Shown here: in pieces, positions 29,371-37,548 of the stretch | Numbering within the stretch: the stretch's first letter is position 1 | Layout: each line of letters starts with the position of its first letter | The notes under the pieces: generated by a model | Seen by the model: the letters and a program-made list of their open reading frames with translations, nothing else | What the model was told of the DNA's origin: nothing | The model's database searches: none | Assembly: GCA_022539475.1 (NCBI GenBank) | Contig: VCMS01000051.1 | Coordinates: forward strand, 62,001 to 126,000 | Source of the DNA: Gracilaria domingensis | Lineage: Eukaryota; Rhodophyta; Florideophyceae; Gracilariales; Gracilariaceae | Direction of reading: 5' to 3' | Length of the DNA stretch: 64,000 nucleotides | Program-made: the position numbers and the translations under genes

Positions 29371-29451
29371 TCGCGCTCGCTCCGCGCCGCTCCGCGCCGC
29401 TCCACCCCCCCCCCCCCCCCCCCGCCGCCCCTCCGCCCCACCCCCCGAGCA

Positions 29452-29775
29452 ATGGCGTCGCCCAAGTCCGCGCCCGCGTCGTCGCCCAAGCGCCGCCACG
29501 CCGCGCACTCGTCGCACTCGTCGTCGCGGCGCCTGTCGCCTGCCACCAAGCGGAAGCGCCCGTTCCACAAGCCTGCCGCCGCGCCCAGCTTGAAGATCGG
29601 CGAAATCGAGCCCCCCTCCTCCGCGCACGCCAACGCCAACGTCGACGCGCTGCGTCGCCAGATCGAGTCCTCCGCCGCCACCCGCTTCCGCGACAAGTGG
29701 GGCTTCGACGTGTACAGTGGCGAGCCGCTCTCAGATTCAAACTGGCAGTGGCAGCCATCGCCACATATCGGTTAA
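29452..29775 (+). CDS. KRP/Kip-like cyclin-dependent kinase inhibitor
   Basis: A 107-aa protein starting at ATG 29452. The N-terminus is Ser/Pro/His-rich and basic (SRRLSPATKRKRPFHKP, a likely nuclear signal). The C-terminus carries the CDI signature of plant KRP/ICK and animal Kip proteins: a helix, then F-R-D-KWGFDVYSGEPLSDSNWQW, matching the family order of aromatic-acidic strand, P-L turn and final W. This segment binds cyclin and CDK and fills the kinase cleft. The protein is shorter than most KRPs (about 190-290 aa) but keeps the essential C-terminal block. It converges with AHA1. Confidence 0.72.
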   Translation: MASPKSAPASSPKRRHAAHSSHSSSRRLSPATKRKRPFHKPAAAPSLKIGEIEPPSSAHANANVDALRRQIESSAATRFRDKWGFDVYSGEPLSDSNWQWQPSPHIG

Positions 29776-30056
29776 GCATTCCGCCGTTACCCCCCCCCTT
29801 CCTTCCCCCCCCTCCCCGCGCCCCGCGCCCCTCCACCAACATGCCGCGCGCACTGCCGCCCCCGCTCCATTCGGCCTCGACCCCCCCGAAATTCCGCTAA
29901 CCGCCCCGTCGCACACACACACACGCCTCGCCCGCCCTGCCGCTGTTTTTCGTTGCTTCTGTCACTTACTTGCTTCTTCGCTGCGTTCCCCCCCCCCTTC
30001 TCTGTGTGGTAAAAACCAAGACAGTTAGCTGTGTTCACCGCCGCTGTGTTTCAAAT

Positions 30057-31058
30057 TTACAAAAACTGCGACGCGCTTCCCCACCCCATCACCACCTTCA
30101 TCGCCTGCAGAATCTGTACACGCCAGAAGCCCTCCGTCTTCGATGCCATGCTCTTGGGCACCCCGTCCACGCACACGCCCACTTCCGTCTTGCCGTCCTC
30201 CTCGCCAATGCGCACAGTGGCCACCCCGTGCGCTGCTTCGTCGCCCCAACTGTCCAGCTTCCATTGCATCACCACTTGCTTGCCCACCTCCAGCCGCTTG
30301 AACGTCGCCTTCACCACCCCGTTCATCAGCGTCACCTTTCCGCCCACCGTCGCCTCGCACACCGCCTTGCACCGCGTGATCGCCTCCAATCGTCGCACGT
30401 CCGTCAGCGCCATGTACATGTCCATCGCCGAGCATGTGAACACGTCCTTCATCACCACGCTTGTCAGCTTACTTGACTTGAGCGCCCTTGGCTTTTGGTT
30501 CATGCCCGTGCGCAAGTAGTCCGTCACCTTGCTGTCGTTCTCCTTCTTCCGGCTTGGTTTGCGCAGCCCATCCACTGCCTGTCCCGCACCTTCGTGCATC
30601 TCCCTGATGAAAATGCGGCACTGCTGCTGTATGAGCGGCGCCACCTTTCTCGTAAACTGCTGCTTTGCGCCAGAATCCTTCTTCGCCTTGGCGTCAAACG
30701 TGGCGACCACCTCAGGGTCCTCGTCGAAGAGCTCCAACTTGAACTCGCCGTGCGCTCTTTCGGCCTCGTCCTGTGCGTCCGTGCTCCACCTGCCCACAAC
30801 CTTGAGGTCGTACAAAACCTTGAGAACGCCCTTTCTGTTGTACAGCGTAGCGTCGCCCTCCACAGTGTCGATGGACTGCACCGCCACGACCGCATCGCCG
30901 TAGCGGCAGGAGCACACGGAGCGGTCGATGAGCTGCTTGATTCTCTGCTGCGCCCATGTGCTGACGTCCTTGTCCTCCCAGTGCCAGCCGTTCACATTTC
31001 GCCCGTCCTTCCGTTCGCGCACGACCCATCGAGGGTCGCCCTCTCCCTGCAGCGCCAT
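30057..31058 (-). CDS. AHSA1: AHA1, activator of Hsp90 ATPase
   Basis: A 333-aa protein using ATG 31058 (MALQGEGDPRWVVRE); an upstream in-frame extension is unlike the family. The N-terminal domain (NVNGWHWEDKDVSTWAQQRI; FFDEDP-like ELFDEDPEVVATFD) is Aha1_N, which binds the Hsp90 middle domain. A charged linker leads to the C-terminal AHSA1/START-like domain (MKDVFTCSAMDMYMALTD; TLMNGVVKATFKRLEVGKQV; KTEGFWRVQILQAMKVVMGWG). Aha1 speeds up the Hsp90 ATPase cycle. Length and domain order are normal. It is divergent from the p23 gene, 538 bp away, and both encode Hsp90 co-chaperones. Confidence 0.93.
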   Translation of the reverse strand: MALQGEGDPRWVVRERKDGRNVNGWHWEDKDVSTWAQQRIKQLIDRSVCSCRYGDAVVAVQSIDTVEGDATLYNRKGVLKVLYDLKVVGRWSTDAQDEAERAHGEFKLELFDEDPEVVATFDAKAKKDSGAKQQFTRKVAPLIQQQCRIFIREMHEGAGQAVDGLRKPSRKKENDSKVTDYLRTGMNQKPRALKSSKLTSVVMKDVFTCSAMDMYMALTDVRRLEAITRCKAVCEATVGGKVTLMNGVVKATFKRLEVGKQVVMQWKLDSWGDEAAHGVATVRIGEEDGKTEVGVCVDGVPKSMASKTEGFWRVQILQAMKVVMGWGSASQFL

Positions 31059-31596
31059 CTTCCTCTCGGCTCCAAGTGCCCGCGCCTCACCAGACGACGG
31101 ACGTGCTAGTTGGGCGCGCGACGTTCGCGGTCGTTTGGGCCAGGTGAGCAACTCAAAGCGAATCGCGCCGTGCGGCGGCGCATGGCCGCACATGGCTGAC
31201 GGGTTTCCGCTGCAAAACTTTCTAGACACATCGACGCGACACGGTGGCACAAGGGTACACATGTTTTTCCTAAACTGCGTTTTAATAAATTGCGCGCTTC
31301 CAGTTTTAGTACCCTACACGGAGACACGTATGCCCGTAGCGCTAATTAAAGCGTTTGAGCGTGAAGAGATCTTGCTGCATTCGTTTTGACCTACCTCCGC
31401 CCCAATCCTCTCTACGCCCCCGCAACAACAGCCAACCGAGTACATCTCTTCGCCTCAGCTTTCAAAAGCTCCCTGTACATCTCCCGCTCGTCACTCGCCC
31501 GGTGCCCTTCACTCACAACCTACTCACTTCAGCTCCTCCGTCCCCAAATTCCCGGCTAGACAGCGGTCCCGATTCGCTTTTATGCGTCAAGAAGAC

Positions 31597-32196
31597 ATGA
31601 GGTGAGTTGAGCCCTCTTGCTGTTCTTTCATCTTCATCATCCTCCGCATATCTGACAAAAGTTCTTACTCTCAACTGTGGCCATGTCCTCATTTCTTCTA
31701 AAGTGCATCAAAGGTGCTTACACCTGAGTTTCTCTGGGCGCAACGAAAGGATCAAGTATACCTGACCATCAACGTGCCCAACGTCAAGAAAGCCGAAACA
31801 ACCATCAAGGTCACTGATGACGGTCACGTGTATTTCAAAGGACCCGGCGGTGCCGTCGGTCACGAAGCAGAGTATATTCTCGACGTAAATCTCTTCAAAC
31901 CAATCAAGGCCGAACAATCAAAGCACAAGGTCACGGCGCGGTCCGTGTTCTTCAAGATCGTCAAGGCCGACTCTGGCCCATACTGGGATCGCCTGCTCAA
32001 GCCAGAGGGGCGTAACATTCATTGCAAGATCGACTGGGACAACTGGAAGGATGAGGATGAGGACGAGGATGAATACTCCTTCGGCTCCCAGTTTGCTGAT
32101 AGTAAGGATCTGCAAGACATGGACTTCGGCTCCGGTGGTTCCACATCTGATGAAGAGGACGAAGCCAGTAGCGCGCCGAATGCTTCGAACAAGTAG
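31597..32196 (+). CDS. p23, Hsp90 co-chaperone, two exons
   Basis: Hand-built: a 5-nt first exon (31597-31601, ATG AG), a GTGAGT intron (31602-31703, 102 nt), then exon 2 (31704-32196), giving 165 aa. The join reads MSASKVLTPEFLWAQRKDQ, the expected p23 opening (LWAQR). The CS domain follows (VYLTINVPNVKKAETTIKV; VYFKGPGG; FFKIVKADSGPYWDRLLKPE, then DWDNWKDEDED). The acidic, disordered tail ends SDEEDEASS. p23 clamps the ATP-bound closed Hsp90 dimer and slows its ATPase. Without the mini-exon the frame has no ATG, which supports the intron. It converges with BUD32, 85 nt away. Confidence 0.9.
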
Positions 32197-32281
32197 ACAC
32201 TGCACAGAACAGAAACTAAAAGAGATTTAATGCACATGCATGCTCTGCATTGTATACCATACCAATGCTCACTCGCGATTG

Positions 32282-33064
32282 CTATCCGATCATGTCGCGC
32301 TTCCTTCCACGGGCTCGAACTTCTTCTAGTCGCTTCAATACGGCTGTACGATTCAACTCTTCCGCGTACGCCTGCAAGAAGGCCTCATTTAAGGGTTGCG
32401 CCTTTTCAGAATGTGCCGATATTACTGCTCGTTCCAAAACGTATAGGTCAACAGCCAGATCTTCTTCTGTTCCATTACCGCTACTTAACCCAAAGTCAAT
32501 GATACACACACGTTCTTCCTCTACTAAAATGTTTCCAGTGGTTAGGTCTCCGTGAACAATTTCGTTTTTATGCATCTTTGCTACTGCGCGTCCTGCCATG
32601 CGCATCACCTCTTCACCGCCTTGTCGACCAGTCTGCAAGAATTCCTTTAGAGTACACCCTTCCACGCATTCCATAACTATTGAACCACCAGTTACATTCA
32701 AGCTGTAAACAGCTGGAACTCTGATCCCCGCTTTTCGGAGCCGCAACAACACTCGAGCCTCTTGTTGAATTCGCCGTGTTGTTAGCTTGGCATCCAATTG
32801 TGGATGACGGTATCGCTTTGGGAATCTTCTTTTTTCGATTGCTTTGCGGCCCAGAAAGTCTACCAGACACACTACGGCCTCGGCGCCTCGTGACAGCTCT
32901 TTGCCTTTCACATCTTTCACGTCAGACTGGGCATCGATGCGCATTACTTTCTGAGCTGCTAGTTGCGCCTGGCTTTCCGCAGCTGGTCTCTTCTGTGGTG
33001 TCTTCGTGGAATCAGTTTTTTTGGGAGCGTTTTTGTCTGTATTCAGAGGCATTGTCTGCCACAA
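32282..33064 (-). CDS. BUD32: BUD32/PRPK (TP53RK) atypical kinase of the KEOPS complex
   Basis: A 260-aa protein; ATG 33064 or the one four codons later. The small kinase core runs from about residue 50 (GKELSRGAEAVVCLVD, FPKRYRHPQLDAKLTTRRIQ) through the catalytic loop HGDLTTGNILV and the IIDFGLSSG metal-binding loop to LAVDLYVLERA and a C-terminal basic end (VRARGRKRDM). These are diagnostic of Bud32, which works with Kae1 in the KEOPS complex to make t6A37 in tRNA. The N-terminal 45 residues are an extra lysine-rich stretch absent from short orthologues. Confidence 0.93.
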   Translation of the reverse strand: MWQTMPLNTDKNAPKKTDSTKTPQKRPAAESQAQLAAQKVMRIDAQSDVKDVKGKELSRGAEAVVCLVDFLGRKAIEKRRFPKRYRHPQLDAKLTTRRIQQEARVLLRLRKAGIRVPAVYSLNVTGGSIVMECVEGCTLKEFLQTGRQGGEEVMRMAGRAVAKMHKNEIVHGDLTTGNILVEEERVCIIDFGLSSGNGTEEDLAVDLYVLERAVISAHSEKAQPLNEAFLQAYAEELNRTAVLKRLEEVRARGRKRDMIG

Positions 33065-33577
33065 GCGGGAGGGACATTGGCTCCGAGGTATTGGCCTCCT
33101 CCTTTACGAATTGCGATGGGTACCAGGAAAATCAAGCTCTGTCGCGACTTCTCGAGACGTTCTCAAGGCTCTTCCGTGATCCCTTCATGAGTTGATCCAC
33201 TGCCACGTACCGTATGGGCCCCATACTATGGGGATCCCCAATCTGCACGTCTTTATTGTATTTGATTTAAAAAACGTGGACTGTTTTTGATGCTTTTGTG
33301 TCAAAATTCTGAGAAGCTGCTCCACCAATGACGATGCACGCGATCTCCATCTTTAAAGTTCGAAGCGAGCATAACGAAGTCGAAGCTCTTCAATGGACTG
33401 TTATAACTGTTCATCAAGCCTCCTGAATTCTAACTTTCTTACCTCTCACCGGCGGCAGTCTACCCGTTCGACGAATTAGGAATTTGAGAGATTGATAGAT
33501 AGATTGCCATCATTGGATTACTTGGATAGCGCAAGACAACCGCACCGCCTGCAACGAATCGAACGACCTCAAAAACA

Positions 33578-34387
33578 ATGCCGTCAGCTTTCCTTCCGGC
33601 AGCTCCCGTGGGATTCTATTCCAATTCATTTCTCACTCAAAGAAAATGCAGAACAAGAGAATGGGGCGTATCGCGAATGTCGAACGCTGCCAGGAGCGCA
33701 ACGATCTTTATGTGTCAGAGTCCTAAAGACTCTGAAGAGAAAAAGTCCGCCCCTCGAATCCAAAAGGATGTCACACCTGAGGTGAAGGAGCTGAAAAGTG
33801 TTTTGAAGAAGTGCTCAGTCTATCTGATTGGTCCCATGGGCACGGGGAAGAGCGCGGTTGGAAAGTATCTAGCAAGTGAGATTGGTTTCCGTTTTCTGGA
33901 CACAGATCAGTTAATTGAGAGTGTAGCGAAAAAGCCCATACCCGAAATATTCGAGGGCGATGGTGAAGAAGCTTTTCGCGACCTTGAATCGGCTGTATTG
34001 GATCAAGTAGCCGCGTTCATTGGATGTTGCGTTGCGACTGGGGGCGGGGCAGTGTTGAGAAAGAGTAATTGGGGAAAGCTGCAGACTGGAATAGTTGTCT
34101 ACCTGGAAACGCCTGTCGATGTGCTGAACGACCGTCTACAAAATGATACTGGGCGGCCTCTATTGAAGAACACCGATGCGGTCACGCTAAGAGAACGCAT
34201 AAGAGAAATATTGGAGGAGCGGCGTGATTTGTACAACCAAGCGGACGTTACAGTACGGGTCAAGAAGGATATGCCTGTGGACGAAGTCGGCAAAGAGCTT
34301 ATTCGGCAGTTAACAAACTTCATCAAATCCAACCCGCCTCGGTCCTCCAAGCTATATCCAAGCAAGCTCCCGAAGAGAGGCTCTTGA
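33578..34387 (+). CDS. Shikimate kinase, probably plastid
   Basis: A 269-aa protein. The first 60-70 residues (MPSAFLPAAPVGFYSN...) are rich in Ser and Arg with few acidic residues at the start and look like a transit peptide. The kinase domain has the Walker A loop LIGPMGTGKSAVGK, the shikimate-binding DTDQLIE, GEEAFRDLE, the GGGAVLR loop and the lid arginine motif NDTGRPLL. It phosphorylates shikimate at the 3-OH in the plastid pathway to chorismate. Length matches plant and algal precursors. Two small palindromes lie about 350 bp upstream, in the shared promoter region with BUD32. Confidence 0.93.
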   Translation: MPSAFLPAAPVGFYSNSFLTQRKCRTREWGVSRMSNAARSATIFMCQSPKDSEEKKSAPRIQKDVTPEVKELKSVLKKCSVYLIGPMGTGKSAVGKYLASEIGFRFLDTDQLIESVAKKPIPEIFEGDGEEAFRDLESAVLDQVAAFIGCCVATGGGAVLRKSNWGKLQTGIVVYLETPVDVLNDRLQNDTGRPLLKNTDAVTLRERIREILEERRDLYNQADVTVRVKKDMPVDEVGKELIRQLTNFIKSNPPRSSKLYPSKLPKRGS

Positions 34388-34785
34388 CGTCATCGAGTGG
34401 ACAGCCGACTATGTGCAGTGTAGAATCTTACCAATGTAGAAAGCCAAGCGAATGCGCTTCTAGTTGACAATAAGGGAGCCTGTTCGGCTCAAGGTCTCAG
34501 CTCTCAAAGCTGCCGAGGGAGACCGCTGTCCAGCTACCAATAAAACGGAACAGTACATGAAGTGGTCGCACCCCGTGCTGCTCAGTGCAGATGTCCAACT
34601 CTCTTACGACAACAATATGATTTAAGCGTCATACCTCCTTGTGGAATCACGGGCTCCTTTACCAAAATACGAGAAGCTGATTGTCAATACGCAAACACAC
34701 GGCTCTATGTGAGGCCGCGTCTGTGATCCATGTTGATACGCGTTCGTCTCGCATGTTTCGCTTTTGAGTATGACAGACTCTGATT

Positions 34786-35236
34786 TCAATGGCCATGGCT
34801 GTCGCCAGCAGCACCCTTCTTCACGAAAGGCTTCGCAAACCGCTTGTTGGGGGTGTCCAGATAGTCTTCGTCTAGAATCGGCGCAAAAGAGTCCATGTCA
34901 GTGGAACTGAAGCAAACTGAGGAAAACTGATCGAAGCACAGTGTTCACTTCGATGACGCGTATCCGACAAGGATGCAGTGCAAGTGATTTTGACGAGCGC
35001 CTACGTACCATTGAGTCGAAAGAGCAGGCCGCTCACCATCAGCACAGAGGCGAATCCGATCGCGAACCTACGCGGCGGTGTCGAGCATGTATGAGTGAGA
35101 GAGCAATACAGTCAGAGCCGTTCGGATGATGCTGTTTCCGCCCATTCGAGAGAGTGATTGGAGCCGTGACGTACGGGTACAAGTGACGACCACGAAGGTT
35201 TTTGGTGAGGGTCTGAAGCGCAGTGGCCTCCGACAT
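34786..35236 (-). CDS. Three-exon small single-span membrane protein, unknown
   Basis: Hand-built on the minus strand: exon 1 35236-35175, exon 2 35067-35009, exon 3 34916-34786, giving 83 aa with matching phases. Donors are GTACGT (both); acceptors are GTAG and CTCAG. The protein starts MSEATALQTLTKNLRGRHLYP, then a hydrophobic span FAIGFASVLMVSGLLF encoded mostly by exon 2, then an acidic patch (MDSFAPILDEDY) and a basic end (KRFAKPFVKKG). The shape resembles small accessory subunits of mitochondrial respiratory or ATP-synthase complexes, but I do not recognise the family. No single frame covers it, so it would be missed without splicing. Confidence 0.6.
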
Positions 35237-35716
35237 TGTGGGTGTTCTAAACGATGTGCGAGTCGCAACAAAGGAGGAACAGCGACGGAGATGATTTGTG
35301 GTGCGGATCGTGACTGGTATCCCGCCCGCAGTTGTGCGGTTGTGCTCTAGTCGAAGTGCATTGAGAAACCGGTGTAAGCATGAAGGGTCTGTAAGCTGGT
35401 GTTCAAAAAATAGACCGTCTATTTTGCCGGACTTCTTTTTTTGTGCGACAACATGCGGCGAGTCGCGCGAGGGCGATCGACTTGCGGAAGAGGGAGTTTG
35501 AGCACGTCCGCCAAAGTCGCGTAAACCGCCCTTCTCTCGGAAACCCGCCCCGACCGCTTGTTTATTTACTTACATCTTGCGTTTCTCTACATGTTCACCG
35601 AGCTCTTTTCCTCGACGCCTTCGTGAACCGCCTCGTTCGCTTCTCGTCCCCAACTGCGTTCTCATACCAACTGCAATTAACTTTTGATTTCGAGCTTACT
35701 TTACGCAAACACAACT

Positions 35717-36668
35717 ATGGCCGCTAACGAAGGCGGCGTCGTTCCCGAAGTCAACGCGCAAGAAGATGAGCCAACTGTTGCGGCTGCAAACGAAAAAATT
35801 CCGGACCAGCAGAACGGGAAAGAGCATCAAGAACAAAAGACTGATCCCGCCAATGAAAACCCCGACGACAATCACGAAGACGAAAAGCCCTCCACTGACT
35901 TGGACTCAGTACGTTGTCATGAATGCGCCTTTTGCCGATCCTTGTCAACTGACTCGCACGCAAGCAAGTATCTGACCTAAATCAATTGCCAACATCCTCA
36001 ATTCAGGAGCTCGAAGCGATGAAAAAACGGTTGCTTGAGATGGAGCAAGAATCGTTCCCTCTGAGTGCAGAAAGTAGTGGTGACCAGGATAATGATGCCA
36101 ACATGGGCACGAAAGCTGCGGCCACAACAGCTGCGGCGAGCGCGCCCCCAGACAATGTAGCGAGGGGCGGCATTGTCGCTGACGATGCTGTAGCAGATGC
36201 CGACTCGAGATCGATATATGTCGGAAATGTACGTTCATTGTCCATTTCGCTCATGCCGCATTGAAAGAACTTTTTGTATTTATGGACATCAACATATCTA
36301 ACTCACATGTCCTGTCGGCATATATGATACAGGTTGACTATAGCGCAACAGTTGAAGAACTGAGCAAGTACTTCGAGGAATGTGGAACGATCAACAGAGT
36401 AACTATCATAACTCATAAGCCCACAGGAGCTCCAAAAGGTTATGCCTATGTGGAGTTTAAGGACCAACATGCTGTGCAAAATGCACTTATTCTAAACGAA
36501 GCCATGTTTAAAGGGCGTCAACTGAAGATAACAGCAAAGAGAACTAACGTGCCTGGATTAGCGAGAGGTGGAAGGGGAAGAGGACGTTATTACCGTGGAG
36601 GGCGATCATCCTATCACTACGGTCGTAGACCTCGAGGTCGCCCTCGTGGGAGATGGGTTCCTTACTGA
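35717..36668 (+). CDS. PABPN1: Nuclear poly(A)-binding protein (PABPN1/PABP2), three exons
   Basis: Hand-built: exons 35717-35908, 36007-36228 and 36333-36668, giving 249 aa; both donors are GTACGTT, both acceptors CAG, introns 98 and 104 nt, all phase 0. The acidic N-terminus (exon 1) is followed by a coiled coil ([15 protein letters not shown]), which in PABPN1 stimulates poly(A) polymerase. One RRM follows: RNP2 SIYVGNVDY is split by intron 2 and RNP1 is KGYAYVEF. The C-terminus is Arg/Gly/Tyr-rich ([15 protein letters not shown]). It binds nascent poly(A) tails in the nucleus and sets their length. Domain order and length are normal. Confidence 0.93.
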
Positions 36669-37548
36669 AGAGCAATGCAATGTGTTAGTGGCTTTGAGAT
36701 GTGCTGCGCCAATTGCTATCTCTTGATCTATGACAAGTTGAAGTTTGCTTACATTGTTTGCCTAAAACGGCTGCCAAATCGTTTTGGAATTTGTCGTGGG
36801 GGAATCAGAGAGGGTCTTGACATACATAAGCTAAAGTTTCTTGAGGTCATGCCCTCTACACGATTCCTTGACTTAAATCAGCCCTTTGGAGCGAGTGAAA
36901 TCCGTAGGGGAACGCCAAACTTTGTTTGCCCAGGATCTCTTTCGTTTTGACTCTACCTTTAATACGGCGGCCAAAATCTGTCTCTCTGTGACATTGGCGT
37001 GGAATTCCAGCAAGCTTACGTGCCGCCCGTATCATGTGGGTGCCGCCATTCTGTTCGACAACTTAGCTGCTCTGAACTGGTATACACGAATCTTCAACTA
37101 CATGTTGTCGTAAAGCGCTTTATGGACCTATCGTGTGATAGCATAAAAGTTTTGAGGCGCTTATGGTTCTATCTGAACGATGTAAATAGATTCACCGTGG
37201 TAAACAGTTTTGAGGAGGAACTTTAGCTTGCACCGAGAAATGCATGTGAGGATCGGACATCGAAGAAAAGTTATTCTAACGAGATTCGGCCATTTTCAGG
37301 TTTTTGTAACTACAGTATAAGATACCTCCGAAACGTCCAATCTGGGTACGCATCTGCCGCTAAGATTCTCGTTGAGCTGCATACAATGTTTGATCAAGGC
37401 TAGAAGGATAGCCTTCCGACGGTACACTGGTGCTGTATGATAATTCGTCGAGATATCTTCTAGATACCTGTATCTAGACCCATATGCATTACTCTTATAC
37501 TAAAGCCTGTATCTACAAGGCAGTTCCTCAAGGCAGTTGTGACCCGGC
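36669..37548. other. Intergenic, no gene recognised
   Basis: About 880 bp downstream of PABPN1. Short frames have no domain pattern. One small inverted repeat, tctagata/tatctaga with a 4-nt spacer, lies at 37459-37478. Confidence 0.5.

Larger units (their letters stand above)
26100..29450. other. Sharply bounded, extremely GC-rich block with CG repeats
   Basis: From about 26.1 to 29.45 kb nearly every stretch is G/C with dense CG steps, unlike the roughly 50% GC sequence on both sides. Alternating CG tracts occur at about 26396-26415 and 29180-29205 (potential Z-DNA), a G run near 26605, and a 19-C run at 29405-29423. Genes inside (PsbP-like, LTO1, the unknown at 28.5-29.1 kb) use almost only G/C-ending codons, while the genes outside do not. 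Long open frames on all strands here are a by-product of low stop-codon frequency. Confidence 0.8.

Noticed and set aside
26040-29628. Many long frames on both strands in the GC-rich block (up to about 750 codons)
   Set aside because: Very low stop-codon density makes long frames by chance. Only frames with family motifs, or a plausible start and spacing, were kept.
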